Assembly: GCA_905479495.1 (NCBI GenBank)
Contig: CAJQMR010000037.1
Coordinates: 62,001-126,000, forward strand
DNA: 64,000 nt
Direction: 5' to 3'
Source of the DNA: an uncultured Anaerolineae bacterium
GTDB lineage: Bacteria > Chloroflexota > Anaerolineae > Promineifilales > Promineifilaceae
Shown: positions 9,162 to 17,128 of the stretch, piece by piece
How positions within the stretch are numbered: the stretch's first letter is position 1
Layout of the letters: each line of letters begins with the position of its first letter
Notes under the pieces: generated by a model
What the model was told of the DNA's origin: nothing
Databases searched by the model: none
Seen by the model: only the letters and a program-made list of their open reading frames with translations
Made by a program: the position numbers and the translations under genes

Positions 9162-10274
9162 TTAATCTTGGTTTCTATTGCGTAGGAAGTTGAGATATTT
9201 GGGCAGGACGACGGTGTAGAGTTGGTAAAGCCACGGCCGTACCGCAAAATCCCATGCGCCGATGTGCCGGACGACCTGGCCATTAAAGCCAGCCTTAAAG
9301 CGCCAAACGCCCCACAGTCGGTCGCTTTCTACAAATTCGTCGGGGGCACCCCAAAAGTCGTAGATGGTGCAGCCCTGGGCTTTGCCCCAGCGAATGGCTT
9401 CCCATTGCAGTAAATAGTTGGGCATGCGCTGCCGTTCTTTGTCGGTGGAAGCGCCGTACATATAAATGACGCGTTCGCCAAAACGCACCAAATAAACGGC
9501 CGCAATCGGTTCGCCTTCATATTCGGCTATTAACAAATGGCCCATGCCCGCCTGATGAAAACTTTGCCAGGCATCGAGGTAGTAGGCCGACGGCCGTATG
9601 CCAAACCCATCTCGTGCGGCCGTTTCAGCATACATCTCAGCCATGGTGGGGAAATCTGCCTCTGTGCCAGAGCGGATCACAATGCCTTTGCGGCCAGCCA
9701 GCCGAATATTGTAGCGGGTTTTGGACTTCATGGCCGCCAACAAATTCTCTTCCGATTCGGTCAGGTCCAGCTCCACTGTGTTGCGGAACTGAATTTGTTC
9801 GTCAGAAAAGCGCCAGCCCCTGTCTTTGAGTTCTTGCGTAAATTTGCTGCCAAGGGGAGACGGCCGTTCTACTTCATCCCCCCAGCTTTTTACCACTTCG
9901 GGATCGATCTTGATAAAAATGGCCCGTTCCCGCCGGGCGATATTTTCTAGCTCGGCCAGCATCACGCGCCGTAGGGCGCCATCCTTGAAGTTTAGCGCAG
10001 GCCCTTTGGGTACGTATAAAATGCAAAACGGGGTGCGCGGAATTTTGCGCTTGAGCACCATCGCCGTAGCCAGCGGTTCCCAGCTGCTTTCGCTAATGGT
10101 GAGCGTCAGCGGAATAGGGGTCCAGCCCCAGCGTGATTTCTGCTCGGCCCAGGCCCAGCTTTGCAGGGCATGTCCGTTGGGCATCTTGGCCAATGCCTGC
10201 TGCCAGGCTGTCTTCGATTTTTCCAGCTTAAACGTAGAAGCCCGGTAGGTGGGCTCGCTTTGAGTTGTTGTCAT
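9162..10274 (-). CDS. FemAB/FemX-like aminoacyl (or GNAT-fold) transferase, copy 1
   Basis: 370 residues with the two GNAT-like halves of the Fem family: an N-terminal part with GHALQSWAWAEQKSRWGWTP, and a C-terminal part with TRYNIRLAGRKGI and the conserved end YDFWGAPDEF...GVWRFKAGFNGQVV. Fem proteins add amino acids from aminoacyl-tRNA to the lipid II stem peptide, making peptidoglycan cross-bridges in the cytoplasm; other members move different acyl groups. It lies directly downstream of a paralogue on the same strand, and a palindromic repeat separates the two. The pair probably arose by duplication. Substrate not certain. Confidence 0.85.
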   Translation of the reverse strand: MTTTQSEPTYRASTFKLEKSKTAWQQALAKMPNGHALQSWAWAEQKSRWGWTPIPLTLTISESSWEPLATAMVLKRKIPRTPFCILYVPKGPALNFKDGALRRVMLAELENIARRERAIFIKIDPEVVKSWGDEVERPSPLGSKFTQELKDRGWRFSDEQIQFRNTVELDLTESEENLLAAMKSKTRYNIRLAGRKGIVIRSGTEADFPTMAEMYAETAARDGFGIRPSAYYLDAWQSFHQAGMGHLLIAEYEGEPIAAVYLVRFGERVIYMYGASTDKERQRMPNYLLQWEAIRWGKAQGCTIYDFWGAPDEFVESDRLWGVWRFKAGFNGQVVRHIGAWDFAVRPWLYQLYTVVLPKYLNFLRNRNQD

Positions 10275-10282
10275 TTGTTGAA

Positions 10283-10376
10283 ATAGTGGACGGTAATCGG
10301 TAATCGGTGGTCGGTAATCGGTAACGAATTTACTGAGAACCGATTACGGTTTACCGAAAACCGTTCACCGTCCCCT
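10283..10376. repeat. palindromic CGGTAATCGGT repeat between the FemAB paralogues
   Basis: The left arm is a run of CGGTAATCGGT/TGGTCGGTAATC units, and the right arm has ACCGATTACGGTTTACCG and AACCGTTCACCG. It forms an imperfect palindrome. The same family flanks the composite element at 37943-38237. Confidence 0.65.
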
Positions 10377-11426
10377 GCGCCATTGGTAAAGTTTATAGAC
10401 GAGTTTGTTGTAAATGCGGTCAGTTGCCCCGATGGTTCGTTGAATTTGGCCGCCGAAGCCTCGCTTGAAGCGGTAAACACCCCATAAGCCATCGTGGCGG
10501 TCGGTAAAGTTGGCTTCCAGCTCATCTTCGGGCGCATCGGGCACGCCCCAGAGATCGTACCAGTGGCAACCCTGGGCTTTGGCCCATTCCATTGCTGCCC
10601 ATTGTACCGCGTAGGTGGGCATGCGCTGCCGTTCTTCGTTGCTGGATGCGCCATACAGGTAGGCGGCCGTTTTTCCCAGCACAAACACCATCACGCCCGC
10701 TAACGGCCGTCCGTCGTACTCGGCTAGAAAAAGCGCTACCTGATTTTTAGGTTCAAAAATTTCAAAGGCGGCATGGTAATACATGGGCGTGTGTACGCCA
10801 AAGGCATCACGCTCGCCAGTCTCACGCATGAGCTTGTTAAAGATGGCAATATCTTCCAGGCTACCTTGCCGCACCGTGACCTCTTTTTTGGCTGCCAAAC
10901 GGATGTTGTAGCGCGTTTTTTGTTTCATCGCCGCCAGGATTTCGTCGGAAGACGGCCGTAAATCAACCAAAACGGTATTGGGTGGTTGAATGGTATCTGT
11001 GTTGGGTAGCAGGCCGTGCTGTTGGCAGATGGCTTCCCATTTGGTCATCACCGCTTCGCTTTGCCACAGCAGCGGCTCCATCTTCAGGATGCTGGCCCCT
11101 CGTTTATAAACCGATTGGTCGATCTGGTTGAGTAAAACGGTGACCTGTTCCTCGTCGTCCCAATTAACCAGCGGACCGTGGGGAATGTAAGCCATCTTTA
11201 CCAGCCCAATAGCCGCCGCCCGGTACAAGATTTGGGCACCGGCCACCAACTGGCCATCCTTGCGCAGCCAAACGCGGTGCGAGGTCCAACCAAACCGGTT
11301 CTTGAGCCTGGCCCAGTTGGTGGTTTGTAAAATGCTGCCGTGGGGATGGTTGGCTACAAAAGCATCCCATTCGGCATCGTCTTCGCTGTACGGCCGTTCG
11401 CCAATTTCAAATATTTTATCCAACAT
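10365..11426 (-). CDS. FemAB/FemX-like transferase, copy 2
   Basis: 353 residues, clearly homologous to its downstream neighbour: HPHGSILQTTNWARLKNRFG near the N-terminus, KTRYNIRLAAKKEV in the middle, and YDLWGVPDAP...GVYRFKRGFGGQIQ at the end. Same proposed role: transfer of an aminoacyl group to a peptidoglycan precursor. The last bases overlap the repeat at 10283-10376, so the repeat supplies the extreme C-terminus. Several ACGGCCGT palindromes fall in the frame, for example at 10703, 10952 and 11392. Transcription runs from this copy into copy 1. Confidence 0.85.
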   Translation of the reverse strand: MLDKIFEIGERPYSEDDAEWDAFVANHPHGSILQTTNWARLKNRFGWTSHRVWLRKDGQLVAGAQILYRAAAIGLVKMAYIPHGPLVNWDDEEQVTVLLNQIDQSVYKRGASILKMEPLLWQSEAVMTKWEAICQQHGLLPNTDTIQPPNTVLVDLRPSSDEILAAMKQKTRYNIRLAAKKEVTVRQGSLEDIAIFNKLMRETGERDAFGVHTPMYYHAAFEIFEPKNQVALFLAEYDGRPLAGVMVFVLGKTAAYLYGASSNEERQRMPTYAVQWAAMEWAKAQGCHWYDLWGVPDAPEDELEANFTDRHDGLWGVYRFKRGFGGQIQRTIGATDRIYNKLVYKLYQWRRGR

Positions 11427-11474
11427 AGCGGCCGATTATACCGCAAAAGATCGGATGGCTGACAAGGGGCTTTA

Positions 11475-11483
11475 TGCTACAAT
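11475..11483 (+). promoter_or_regulatory. extended -10 promoter for the zinc-ribbon gene
   Basis: TGCTACAAT matches an extended -10 (TGnTAnAAT), 39 bases upstream of the ATG at 11522. No good -35 is present. The same TGnTACAAT form recurs at 20770 and 24964. Confidence 0.45.
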
Positions 11484-11521
11484 CAAGAACTTAATCCTCT
11501 AAAAATTCTGGGTGCAAACAT

Positions 11522-12220
11522 ATGTCATACATTCACCAACTCTTTCAACTACAAAAATTAGATACCGAAATTGATGAGAAGAAGAAACGTTTGGGCGAGG
11601 TGCTCAAGGCGCAAAAAGAGCCGCCCGCCTTGCTGGCAATGCGCAAACGGGCGGAAACGGCCGCAATCGAGCTGCAAAAATGGCAGACCAACCATCAGGA
11701 TTTAACCCTGGAAGTGGGCAGTCTCAGCACCAAAGCCAAAAATTCTGAAGACCGACTTTACTCTGGCAAAGTGACCAACCCCAAAGAACTGGCTGATTTA
11801 CAGCAGGAAATTGAGGCGTTGGCGCGGCGCAAAGCGGTTTTGGAAGATGCAATCGTGGAAGCCCTGGTGATGGTAGAAGAGGCCGAAAAAGAGAAAACGG
11901 CCGCAGACAGCGAACTGGAAACGGCCGTTACCCAATGGGAAGCCCAAAGCGGCCACCTTAAAACCGAGCAAAACGAATTGGCCCTCAACCTGCACAAACT
12001 GATGCAAACGCGTAAAACCAGAGCGGCTACGATTGATGCCGCTGCCTTAAGGGAATATGATGAGCTGCGCCAGCAGCGGAATGGTTTGGCCGTGGCTGGC
12101 CTACGGGTAAATATGTGCCTGGGCTGTCAAACAACCGTCTCCGCCAACAAGGTGAGAGAGGTTGATGAAGGCCATAAAGTGTATTGCGGTGGCTGCGGCC
12201 GTTTGCTAGCAGCGGTGTAA
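11522..12220 (+). CDS. coiled-coil protein with C-terminal C4 zinc ribbon
   Basis: 232 residues. Residues 1-190 form a long helical hairpin rich in Glu, Lys, Gln and Ala. The C-terminus has two Cys pairs, CLGC (199-202) and CGGC (222-225), a C4 zinc ribbon. This is the CT398/FlgN-like zf-RING_7 family (PF02591), widespread and of uncertain job, suggested to bridge nucleic acid or protein partners. It starts with MSYIHQLFQLQKLDTEID, the typical family start. Monocistronic as far as visible, with an extended -10 upstream. Confidence 0.86.
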   Translation: MSYIHQLFQLQKLDTEIDEKKKRLGEVLKAQKEPPALLAMRKRAETAAIELQKWQTNHQDLTLEVGSLSTKAKNSEDRLYSGKVTNPKELADLQQEIEALARRKAVLEDAIVEALVMVEEAEKEKTAADSELETAVTQWEAQSGHLKTEQNELALNLHKLMQTRKTRAATIDAAALREYDELRQQRNGLAVAGLRVNMCLGCQTTVSANKVREVDEGHKVYCGGCGRLLAAV

Positions 12221-12360
12221 TCCAGAAACTTAAACCATTATTAGGTTTTTATGGTTGGTAAGATTTCTACTTGTGCCTCATTTTTGGTTCATGTTACTAT
12301 GTAGGCTGCATTCGTAGGTGGATCGTGGAACGGCCGTATCGCCAATTTTCCTTCATCCTC

Positions 12361-12366
12361 TATAAT
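12361..12366 (+). promoter_or_regulatory. candidate -10 (TATAAT) for the L,D-transpeptidase
   Basis: A consensus TATAAT 60 bases upstream of the chosen ATG at 12427. A matching -35 is not evident. Confidence 0.35.
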
Positions 12367-12426
12367 TAATCATCAAACACAGCCTTTGTGTTGAAACTTT
12401 TTAGACTAAGGAGCATTCCCCAACTT

Positions 12427-13509
12427 ATGAGTCGATTCTTCCGCTGGAGCCTCCCTCTGTTGGTTATTACCACCGTTTTTATGGCCTGGCCTGATACGGC
12501 CGCAGCTGCCAAATGCTTCATCCAGTCCGATGAAATTGGTCATGTGTGTGATGCTGAACCACCGCAGCCAGTTTTCTCTAAACCGCAGCCTTTTGCCGAT
12601 AGCTTTTTACCCTACCAGACATATGCTCGCTTGCACGATAACATCAATGTCTACGCCGGACCCAGCAGCGGCAGCGGTATTGTGCGCAACGTGGGCGACG
12701 GCTTTTTGTATGCGACCGTTCAAGGCGCAGTTGAGGGGGAAGGCACCCTGTGGTATGTCATCAACTATGGCGAGTATGTGCGCGCCTCTGATTTAACCCT
12801 GGTGGAATCCTCTGAATTTACGGGGATTGAAATTAAGTCGCAGCCAGAACGGCCGTTTGGCTGGATGATCGTCGATTACTGGTACAGCAACGAGCCAGGG
12901 GCCGAACCTGCCCCGGAAAACGTCAAGCTGCCACGCTACACCTTCTTTGAAGTATACGACGCCGTCACCGCTGACGATGGCTGGATTTGGTACAACATCG
13001 GCGGCGGGCGCTGGATGCGCCAAACCTACGTCAGCCTCATCGACGCCAACCCGCGCCCCGAGGGAGTGGGAGCAAATGAATACTGGGTAGAAATTGATTT
13101 ATACGAGCAGAGCTTTGCTGCCTACATTGGTGATCGCATGGTCTACGCAGGACTAATTTCCAGTGGCCTGAATCGCTGGCCCACGCATGAAGGATTATTC
13201 CAGGTGTGGGATCGCCATCTCAAAACCAAGATGTCTGGCGCTGAAGGGAAAATCGACTATTACTTTATCGAAGACGTTCCCCACACCATGTTCTTTGACA
13301 ATGACATTGCCCTGCATGGTGCCTTTTGGCACGATCGGTTTGGCTACAAGCACAGCCACGGCTGCGTCAACATGCCTCCCCGTGATGCCGAATGGGTCTT
13401 CAATTGGTCAGCGGGTGCCCCCAATGATTTATGGGTCTGGTCACACACCTCTGATCCCAATCATTATTTTGAGCGCTTCGATCCCGAAGCTTCTTTTTCT
13501 GGGCCATAA
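12427..13509 (+). CDS. L,D-transpeptidase (YkuD) with SH3-like repeats, exported
   Basis: 360 residues. A signal peptide (MSRFFRW, hydrophobic core, AAAA) leads to a short Cys-bearing linker. Two SH3b-like modules follow, one around NVYAGPSSGSG and one around RYTFFEVY. The C-terminal YkuD domain has the catalytic signature HGAFWHDRFG...SHGCVN with Cys313. The enzyme forms 3-3 cross-links in peptidoglycan or attaches proteins to it, outside the membrane. A GTG at 12388 is in frame, but ATG 12427 gives a proper signal peptide; an AGGAG lies 13 bases upstream, a long but possible spacing. A bidirectional terminator follows. Confidence 0.9.
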   Translation: MSRFFRWSLPLLVITTVFMAWPDTAAAAKCFIQSDEIGHVCDAEPPQPVFSKPQPFADSFLPYQTYARLHDNINVYAGPSSGSGIVRNVGDGFLYATVQGAVEGEGTLWYVINYGEYVRASDLTLVESSEFTGIEIKSQPERPFGWMIVDYWYSNEPGAEPAPENVKLPRYTFFEVYDAVTADDGWIWYNIGGGRWMRQTYVSLIDANPRPEGVGANEYWVEIDLYEQSFAAYIGDRMVYAGLISSGLNRWPTHEGLFQVWDRHLKTKMSGAEGKIDYYFIEDVPHTMFFDNDIALHGAFWHDRFGYKHSHGCVNMPPRDAEWVFNWSAGAPNDLWVWSHTSDPNHYFERFDPEASFSGP

Positions 13510-13530
13510 ACCACAATTCATCTAGACAAA

Positions 13531-13570
13531 ACAAAAGACCCTGGGCCAACCGCTCAGGGTCTTTTGTTTT
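13531..13570. terminator. bidirectional intrinsic terminator
   Basis: ACAAAAGACCCTG (13531-13543) pairs with CAGGGTCTTTTGT (13555-13567). A-rich on one side and T-rich on the other, it serves the transpeptidase gene and the convergent DsrE-like gene. Confidence 0.88.
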
Positions 13571-13612
13571 TTAGGTGAAATAGCCACCTGTTATCCCATA
13601 AAAGCTCTGGCG

Positions 13613-13978
13613 CTAAAGTGTGATTACCTGATCCGGTGGGCTGCCTGCCAGGGCTCCGTACAAATCGGGGAAGCAGCCGACCATCACCCCATCGACCGTT
13701 CCAGATGGCTGGCAGTTGCCCGCTTCGCCTTCGGCCAGGCCGCGCTCCAGGGCGCACTGGTCGCACATCATAAGCATCATGCCCGTGTCGGCGGCAATTT
13801 TGGCCAGCCGCTCGCCGATGGGGTCACTTTTGCGCAGTACGTAGTTGTTGTCATCAAAAAAGAACATACCGACGACGTCGACGCCGTGGGTGCCCGCTTC
13901 TAGCTGGGGCAGAATCATCTTGCCTAATTTGTAGCTGGCAGTGTGGCCCGAGGTGGCAAAGATATAAGCAACTTTCAT
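13613..13978 (-). CDS. DsrE-family protein, SaoD-like
   Basis: 121 residues. The fold start MKVAYIFATSGHTASYKLGKM, the FFFDDNNYVL strand and the segment MMCDQCALERGL belong to the DsrE/DsrF-like sulfur-relay family; the CDQC pair with a later GC resembles the subgroup annotated as SaoD. Members carry or relay reduced sulfur (or selenium) on Cys residues in the cytosol. The start at 13978 has AAAGGAG seven bases before it; an in-frame ATG 21 bases upstream lies before this site and is rejected. No partner genes of sulfur transfer are seen nearby, so the role stays open. Confidence 0.72.
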   Translation of the reverse strand: MKVAYIFATSGHTASYKLGKMILPQLEAGTHGVDVVGMFFFDDNNYVLRKSDPIGERLAKIAADTGMMLMMCDQCALERGLAEGEAGNCQPSGTVDGVMVGCFPDLYGALAGSPPDQVITL

Positions 13979-13998
13979 AAAAACTCCTTTAAATGGCA

Positions 13999-14160
13999 TT
14001 TCTCCGGAAACTGTTCAGGTGAAAAGGCTCTTTAGGATTTCGCAGGGTGAACAGCACATTTGCGTAAGTCGGATTGGCAATCCGACCCACATTTGTCGTT
14101 GCCCTCATCAATTCCCAAAGACCCGGTAAAAACAACTTTGCGATGTCGTTTCCGGGGAAA
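13999..14160. repeat. possible miniature inverted-repeat element
   Basis: TTTCTCCGGAAAC (13999-14011) is mirrored by GTTTCCGGGGAAA (14148-14160) with one mismatch. Inside lies a perfect hairpin GTCGGATTG/CAATCCGAC. No gene is seen in the 240-bp gap between the DsrE-like gene and the HAD gene. Confidence 0.4.
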
Positions 14161-14217
14161 TTGTTGAATGAAACTATGGCTGATTGTAGCGAAAAGTTTG
14201 TGAATGGGCTGGCCACA

Positions 14218-14877
14218 TCAGGCGAGGTTTAGGAAATGCAAAAGTTCGGCAGGGTGGTGGAGGAGGGTGTTGGCCCCTGCGGCGCTGAGTTCCTCTGGAG
14301 AGCCGTAGCCCCAGGTGACGCCTGCCGCGGCTACATCGTTGGCTTTGGCTCCCAGGATGTCGTGTTCCCGGTCGCCAATCATGAGGGTATGTTGGGGGTC
14401 GAGTTTTTCTTGCTGTAGAACGTGGCGGATGAGTTCATTTTTGTGGGTGAAACGGCCGTTCAACTCACTGCCATACACCACCTTAAAATAGTGCGCCAGT
14501 TCAAAATGTTCGACAATCTGTTGCGCATAGACAGCCGGTTTGGAGGTTGCAATGAACAGGTTTAAGCCAGCTGCTTGTAAAGTGCTGAGCACGCCAGAGA
14601 TGGTGGGATAAGGCACGTTCTCGAATAGACCCACGGTGCTAAAGCGTTCGCGGAACAGGCGCAGCGCTTCCTGGCCCAGCTGTGGATCGTCGTTTTGCAG
14701 CAGCTTGGCGAAGGATTCTTGCAGCGGCGGGCCAATGCACCAGTCTAGAGAGGCGTCGGGAGGATACGGCCGTTCCATCTTAGCCAGCGCATACCGAATC
14801 GATTCCGTAATGCCCACCTTGGGGTCTGTGAGCGTGCCGTCTAAGTCAAAGAGTAGGGTTTTGAATGGCATTGGCAT
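14218..14877 (-). CDS. HAD-superfamily phosphatase (phosphoglycolate phosphatase-like)
   Basis: 219 residues. HAD motif I is LLFDLDGTLTD (Asp11 and Asp13), motif II is the Thr/Ser of LFIATSKP, motif III includes Lys of SELNGRFTHKNELI, and motif IV is MIGDREHDILGAKAN. A helical cap lies between motifs I and II (about 20-80), as in the PGP/Gph group. It removes phosphate from a small molecule such as 2-phosphoglycolate. AAAGGAAAC precedes the start. It is downstream of the cupin gene on the same strand and may be co-transcribed. Confidence 0.87.
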   Translation of the reverse strand: MPMPFKTLLFDLDGTLTDPKVGITESIRYALAKMERPYPPDASLDWCIGPPLQESFAKLLQNDDPQLGQEALRLFRERFSTVGLFENVPYPTISGVLSTLQAAGLNLFIATSKPAVYAQQIVEHFELAHYFKVVYGSELNGRFTHKNELIRHVLQQEKLDPQHTLMIGDREHDILGAKANDVAAAGVTWGYGSPEELSAAGANTLLHHPAELLHFLNLA

Positions 14878-14891
14878 GTTTCCTTTGGTGA

Positions 14892-14940
14892 AAGCGGGAC
14901 GCAGAGTTGCGCAGAGAAAGTACAGAGGTTCGCAGAGGGG
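14892..14940. repeat. GCAGAG repeat, half element
   Basis: ACGCAGAGTTGCGCAGAGAA followed by TACAGAGGTTCGCAGAGGGG. It matches one arm of the two palindromic elements found inside the GT39-type gene at 60060-60175 and 60699-60800. Here it is intergenic, between the HAD and cupin genes. Confidence 0.55.
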
Positions 14941-15258
14941 TCATTCATTGATTTTGTCGCCGGGGATGAACGGCGTTTGGATGACGAAGTGAAAATAATC
15001 AGGCGAGCTGTGGCTGAAGGTATGCGTTTCGCCTGGTTCCACAACGAGCATGTCGCCGGCTTGCAGTTGGATGGCTTGCCGATTAACAACGGCCGTACTT
15101 GTTCCCTGGGCCACCAAGTAAATCTCAAACATCTGGGCATGGTGGTGCGGCTCGTCGATGCCTGCGTTGGCGTAACCCACCGGAACGGGCACAGACGAAT
15201 TCCAGGGCCCGACAAACCAACCTTTGTCGGGAGATTTGTCCGGCGATTGGTGAATCAT
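14941..15258 (-). CDS. small cupin-domain protein
   Basis: 105 residues, one conserved beta-barrel cupin. Motif 1 appears as DEPHHHAQMFEIYLV with three His and a Glu, and motif 2 as AGDMLVVEPGETHTF, so metal binding is likely. The function is not known; such single cupins often bind sugars or act as epimerases or dioxygenases. The start at 15258 has GAGGGG upstream and lies one base after the stop of the Dabb gene, so the two are translationally coupled. Confidence 0.82.
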   Translation of the reverse strand: MIHQSPDKSPDKGWFVGPWNSSVPVPVGYANAGIDEPHHHAQMFEIYLVAQGTSTAVVNRQAIQLQAGDMLVVEPGETHTFSHSSPDYFHFVIQTPFIPGDKINE

Positions 15259-15259
15259 G

Positions 15260-15541
15260 TTACCCCTCGTAATCGACGGCAACGGCCGTTTCTGCTACGC
15301 GATGCATATGTTCCACAACGGTTACGTGGTTCGGATCTGTCTGGTACGCTTGCATACCCGCCAGATCATCAAATTTTGTAATCAGCACAATGTCAAACGA
15401 GCGGCCCGACTGCAACACATCCTGGCCCACTTCAATCTGACGCAGGCTGGGTACCTTGCCTTCCAGGCTGCGCAGCTTGGCTACCGTCTCCTCACAATCT
15501 GCCTTGTCTTTTAGCTTAAACATCACCACATGGGTAAACAT
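15260..15541 (-). CDS. Dabb (stress-responsive A/B barrel) family protein
   Basis: 93 residues, the full length of a single Dabb domain: MFTHVVMFKLKDKAD at the start and FDIVLITKFDDLAGMQAYQ in the middle. Dabb proteins form small dimeric barrels with varied enzymatic or binding roles. An AGGAG stands seven bases before the ATG at 15541; the frame extends upstream but without a ribosome site. It is the first gene of a Dabb-cupin pair. Confidence 0.85.
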   Translation of the reverse strand: MFTHVVMFKLKDKADCEETVAKLRSLEGKVPSLRQIEVGQDVLQSGRSFDIVLITKFDDLAGMQAYQTDPNHVTVVEHMHRVAETAVAVDYEG

Positions 15542-15730
15542 CAGTTTGCTCCTGTTGCCAAAATTTGCCCCGATTAGACCGTAAGCTGAGAAAATGTCAA
15601 AAAGCGCCAAAAGACCTATCGTCGTTGCGGCAAAAAGGCTTATAATCTTTCGTTTTGCACAAAAATTCAGCCCTTTAGGAAGTGGGACGATGTGTGAGGT
15701 GACTGTCACGTTCCAAAAGCCTGAAGGCCC

Positions 15731-17053
15731 ATGAGTAAAATTGTTATGACTGCATTGACAAGACCTTGGACGAAACGGCCGTTACCTGCTGAACATCGTG
15801 CCAATTTTATCCACTTGTATTTAGATATTGCCTGGTTTGGCATCCTCAGTGGCAGCGCCATTGCCTTTATGACCATTTTTGCGGCGCGACAGGGAGCCGA
15901 TGGCTTTCAGTTGGGGCTGCTCAATGCGGCTCCAGCTGTGGTGAGCCTGGCTGTGACCCTGCCCGCTGGCCAATGGCTGCAAAAACGGCCGTTGCCCCGC
16001 GCGGTCTTTTGGATGTCTTTCTGGCATCGACTGGTTTACCTGCCCATGATTTTTCTGCCGCTGCTGGGCAGCGCCGCTTTCCAAATTTGGGCGCTTGTTG
16101 GCCTGGTGCTGTTGATGAGCCTGCCGGGAACGGTTCTGGCTGTGGGCTTTAACGCCATGTTTGCCTCGGCGGTGCCGCCAGAGTGGCGCAGCCACGTTGC
16201 CGGACGGCGCAACGCCCTGCTGGCCGTTTGCTACATGGCCGCTTCCCTGGTAAGCGGCCAGCTGTTGGACCGGCTGCCGTTTCCGTTAGGCTACCAGGTT
16301 GTGTTTGGTATTGGCCTGGTGGGGGCGATGATGAGCAGTTTGCATTTGTGGTTTGTACGGCCGTCTCAAACGGGCGGCTACCAAAATGGCAAAAGCTTGG
16401 GGGATCGAGCCCGTCCCGGTATGATGCGGGCTACGGGCGATGGCTTTCGTGCCGGCATTGGCCTGCGCTTTTTTACCCGGACGGGCCAACAGCCCCGACT
16501 GCGTTCGCGTGTTTTAAGCGGCCCGTTTGGACCAATCGTAGGGCTGCTCTTCCTGTTTCATCTGGCCCAATATCTGGCAATTCCCATTTTTCCCCTTTAC
16601 TGGGTCAATCAGCTGCACCTGACGGATGTGGAGATCAGTCTGGGCAATGCGGTTTTTTATGGCACCGTGCTGCTTGGCTCCACGCAGCTGGCCCGTTTTA
16701 CCAACCGCTTTCAGCACAAAGGGGTGTTGCTGGGGGGGATGTTGACCATGAGTTTGTATCCAGCATTAACGGCCGTTACCCAAAATCTAACCATGTTTCT
16801 AATCACCTCGGCTGTGGGCGGACTGTCCTGGTCGCTGGCGGGTGGGGCAATCGCCAATTACATGCTGGAGCAGATTCCTGAAGGGGAACGGCCGTCTCAT
16901 CTGGCCTGGTACAATCTGGCGCTCAACGCTGCTATTTTGCTAGGCTCCATGTTGGGTCCCTTGTTTGCTCAGCAGGTGGGATTGGCAACGGCATTGGGGG
17001 TTGCGGCCGTTTGCCGCTTTGGTGCCGCATTGGCGGTGCGCCGCTGGGGATAG
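15731..17053 (+). CDS. MFS transporter
   Basis: 440 residues with about twelve membrane helices in two halves joined by a long hydrophilic loop (about 215-255). Features such as GRRNALLAVCYM after the fourth or fifth helix and the general pattern fit the major facilitator superfamily. Substrate not recognisable; export of a small molecule is as likely as uptake. Five ACGGCCGT palindromes lie in it. A TATAAT at 15641-15646 may be the -10 of its promoter. The start could also be the second Met at residue 6. Confidence 0.82.
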   Translation: MSKIVMTALTRPWTKRPLPAEHRANFIHLYLDIAWFGILSGSAIAFMTIFAARQGADGFQLGLLNAAPAVVSLAVTLPAGQWLQKRPLPRAVFWMSFWHRLVYLPMIFLPLLGSAAFQIWALVGLVLLMSLPGTVLAVGFNAMFASAVPPEWRSHVAGRRNALLAVCYMAASLVSGQLLDRLPFPLGYQVVFGIGLVGAMMSSLHLWFVRPSQTGGYQNGKSLGDRARPGMMRATGDGFRAGIGLRFFTRTGQQPRLRSRVLSGPFGPIVGLLFLFHLAQYLAIPIFPLYWVNQLHLTDVEISLGNAVFYGTVLLGSTQLARFTNRFQHKGVLLGGMLTMSLYPALTAVTQNLTMFLITSAVGGLSWSLAGGAIANYMLEQIPEGERPSHLAWYNLALNAAILLGSMLGPLFAQQVGLATALGVAAVCRFGAALAVRRWG

Positions 17054-17056
17054 TAG

Positions 17057-17117
17057 AAAAGGAGATTAGAGATTGGAGACTGAAATCTCTAATTTCTAAT
17101 CTCCAATCTCCAATTTC
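17057..17117. repeat. AATCTCCAATCTCC palindromic repeat
   Basis: GGAGATTAGAGATTGGAGA on the left and TTTCTAATCTCCAATCTCC on the right make an imperfect palindrome after the MFS gene. A related unit, AATCTCCAGTCTCCAATCTC, occurs inside the restriction gene at 41829-41858. Confidence 0.65.
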
Positions 17118-17128
17118 CCTGTCTTTAT

